Source: Paracholeplasma vituli
Lineage (GTDB): Bacteria > Bacillota_I > Bacilli_A > Acholeplasmatales > UBA5453
Assembly (NCBI RefSeq): GCF_025446935.1
Contig: NZ_JAOEGN010000013.1
Coordinates: 1 to 64,000, forward strand
DNA length: 64,000 nucleotides
Direction of reading: 5' to 3'
Of the stretch, positions 63,132 to 64,000 are shown piece by piece. The translations under genes were made by a program, and so were the position numbers. The notes beneath the pieces were generated by a model. It was not told where the DNA came from and did not search any database. It saw nothing but the letters and a program-made list of their open reading frames with translations. How positions within the stretch are numbered: the stretch's first letter is position 1; every line of letters starts with the position of its first letter.

Positions 63132-63830
63132 ATGAATATAGAAATATGGATCGATTTTACATGTCCATTTTGCTATCTCGGCAAAAACCGTTTATTTAAG
63201 GCTTTAGATCGCTTTAAACATAAACAAGATGTGAACATAACCTATCGCAGTTACTTGTTGTCACCAAATGAAGATAATCGCGAAAACTTGAATAGTCACG
63301 ACTGGTTAGCCAAACATAAAGACATCAGTATAGAAGAAGCTAAGCGCTTGAATCACACGGTTGAGATGATGGCATTTGAGGATGGCATACCACTTGATTT
63401 CGAACGCGTTATACCCAAAAACACCCTATTTGCTCATCAATTGATGCAACATCTAAGTGGTGAGTTACAGCTTAAGTTTGTCGACCTTGTGTATGAGGCT
63501 CAATTTCAACAGTATTTGGATATCTCAAATTTAGAAGTTCTCCTTCAAATCGCGAAAGAAGTTGGTATGGATAACCAAATGGTCACTCAAATACTCAAGG
63601 ATAAAATCTATTTGAATCAAATTCAACAAGACATAGAACAGTCCAATCGATTTGGATTAAGAGGAGTTCCGTTTTTCATCTTGAATCGCAAATATAGTAT
63701 TTCAGGTGCTCAAAATGAACTCTATTTCTTTGATACACTTGAGGAACTCTATTATGAAACCAGACCGAAGAAGACGACCAAGACCACCTATTGTGTGGGC
63801 GAACACTGTGAGCGTCAACCTAAGAAATGA
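63132..63830 (+). CDS. DsbA/FrnE-family thioredoxin-fold oxidoreductase
   Basis: A 232-residue cytoplasmic thiol protein of the DsbA-FrnE (2-hydroxychromene isomerase-like) group. It has the CxxC site CPFC in IWIDFTCPFCYLGKNRLFKAL, the inserted helical domain (SHDWLAKHKDISIEEAKRLN), the cis-proline segment RGVPFFILNRKYSISGAQ, and a C-terminal YCVGEHCERQPKK with two more cysteines. No signal peptide, so it is not a periplasmic type. I start at ATG 63132 after GGAGGGGATTGTT. It is monocistronic, with promoter and terminator. Confidence 0.92.
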   Translation: MNIEIWIDFTCPFCYLGKNRLFKALDRFKHKQDVNITYRSYLLSPNEDNRENLNSHDWLAKHKDISIEEAKRLNHTVEMMAFEDGIPLDFERVIPKNTLFAHQLMQHLSGELQLKFVDLVYEAQFQQYLDISNLEVLLQIAKEVGMDNQMVTQILKDKIYLNQIQQDIEQSNRFGLRGVPFFILNRKYSISGAQNELYFFDTLEELYYETRPKKTTKTTYCVGEHCERQPKK

Positions 63831-63850
63831 GTGCTCAGGCACTTTTTTTT
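63830..63850 (+). terminator. Terminator of the DsbA-family gene
   Basis: AGTGC-TCAG-GCACT followed by eight T, starting at the stop codon. Confidence 0.9.
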
Positions 63851-63869
63851 CGCGTTAACCATTCTCTTG

Positions 63870-64000
63870 TGAACTACCCACCACTTAATAGAAGTGAGGG
63901 CTTCCTATCCAAACCAGTGTACCCACCAGTGACTCAATAGGCTATCCCCGTAGTCCCTACGGTTCTTAGTTCTTTTATATCTCTAAAGCTAATTTGTACT
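63870..64000 (-). ncRNA. Right end and probable omega-RNA (reRNA) tail of a tnpB element
   Basis: Downstream of the tnpB stop (minus strand) lies GAAGCCCTCACTT...AAGTGGTGGG TAGTTCAC: a stem formed by 63877-63886 with 63892-63900 (CCC, CACTT pairs) that is the typical right-end hairpin of IS200/IS605 elements. In these elements the 3' tnpB region is also transcribed as the guide RNA, ending at the element border, followed by a guide from flanking DNA. I place the border near 63869/63870. The RNA start lies beyond the window. Confidence 0.55.
63934..64000 (-). CDS. tnpB: TnpB C-terminal end (cut by window edge)
   Basis: Reading the minus strand from the right edge gives VQISFRDIKELRTVGTTGIAY and a TGA stop at 63934-63936. 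The RTVGTTGIAY ending is typical of IS605 OrfB/TnpB tails that follow the zinc-ribbon. The rest of the gene lies outside the window. With the first fragment at 1-460, it shows at least two copies of this element type in the same orientation about 63.5 kb apart. Joining both edges would not keep the frame, so they are separate copies. Confidence 0.7.
   Translation of the reverse strand, partial: VQISFRDIKELRTVGTTGIAY

Overview
The window is ordinary chromosomal DNA of a low-GC, wall-less-type Firmicutes relative, most likely Acholeplasma or a close relative in the Acholeplasmatales. Gene order follows Bacillus subtilis blocks (alaS-ruvX-yrzB, yqeG-yqeH-yqeK-rsfS-yqeM-comEA-comEC-holA-rpsT, pgsA-recA-rny-ymdB-miaB-ymcA-mutS-mutL-miaA, cmk-rpsA-der-gpsA-hup, rdgB-ysnB), with many intervening Bacillus genes missing. 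TGA is used as a genuine stop in coupled pairs (alaS/ruvX, yqeH/yqeK, mutL/miaA). This points to the standard code (as in Acholeplasma) and away from the TGA=Trp code of mycoplasmas. The organism is inferred; no rRNA is present to confirm it.

Layout. 1-0.5 kb: 5' part of an IS200/IS605-type tnpB leaving the left edge. 0.6-4.4 kb (minus strand): a GH13 alpha-glucan enzyme behind two catabolite/LacI-type operators, then gpmI. 4.6-6.3 kb: tandem DUF3137 membrane proteins, the second frameshifted. 6.3-7.7 kb: FMN riboswitch, ribU and an unknown membrane protein. 7.8-9.1 kb: enolase. 9.2-9.9 kb: a decayed minus-strand gene. 9.9-15.6 kb: rnr-smpB-patatin-PAP2-CotH lipoprotein. 15.6-22.5 kb: T-box(Ala)-alaS-ruvX-DUF1292-trmR-trhP1-trhP2-YgjP. 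22.5-30.4 kb: greA, the yqe cluster, comEA-comEC, holA and a DnaQ-type exonuclease. 30.5-37.6 kb: rpsT (minus), pgsA, recA, a membrane-anchored protein (minus), rny, ymdB, miaB, ymcA. 37.7-39.5 kb: an unrecognised membrane protein with SAP/Rho-N-like modules. 39.5-51.9 kb: mutS-mutL-miaA-aroK-aroQ, efp, a pseudouridine synthase, cmk-rpsA-der-gpsA and hup. 52-54 kb: ankyrin protein converging on a CPBP protease. 54-60.9 kb: KtrA-like protein, then rdgB-ysnB-kinase-like-(TPR/PAS/GGDEF*/EAL*)-HEPN-like operon. 60.9-63.8 kb: DUF1836, cardiolipin synthase and a DsbA-family protein. 63.85-64 kb: the 3' end and right-end hairpin of a second tnpB copy, same orientation as the first.

Functionally the region is housekeeping: glycolysis (gpmI, eno), RNA decay and quality control (rnr, smpB, rny, ymcA), tRNA modification (trmR/trhP, miaB, miaA), ribosome assembly and translation (rsfS, yqeH, der, efp, rpsA, rpsT), DNA repair and uptake (recA, mutSL, ruvX, comEA/EC), and phospholipids (pgsA, gpsA, cls, PAP2, patatin).

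The most novel material is (i) the coupled pair at 56769-60874, a TPR/PAS protein with apparently inactive GGDEF and EAL domains followed by a HEPN-like protein, (ii) the SAP-like/EP-rich/C-terminal-TM protein at 37706-39466, and (iii) the two tnpB fragments with a recognisable guide-RNA end. No CRISPR array, rRNA, tRNA, prophage or classical defence island was seen. No gene-free stretch exceeds about 300 bases once the riboswitch, T-box and decayed genes are counted.
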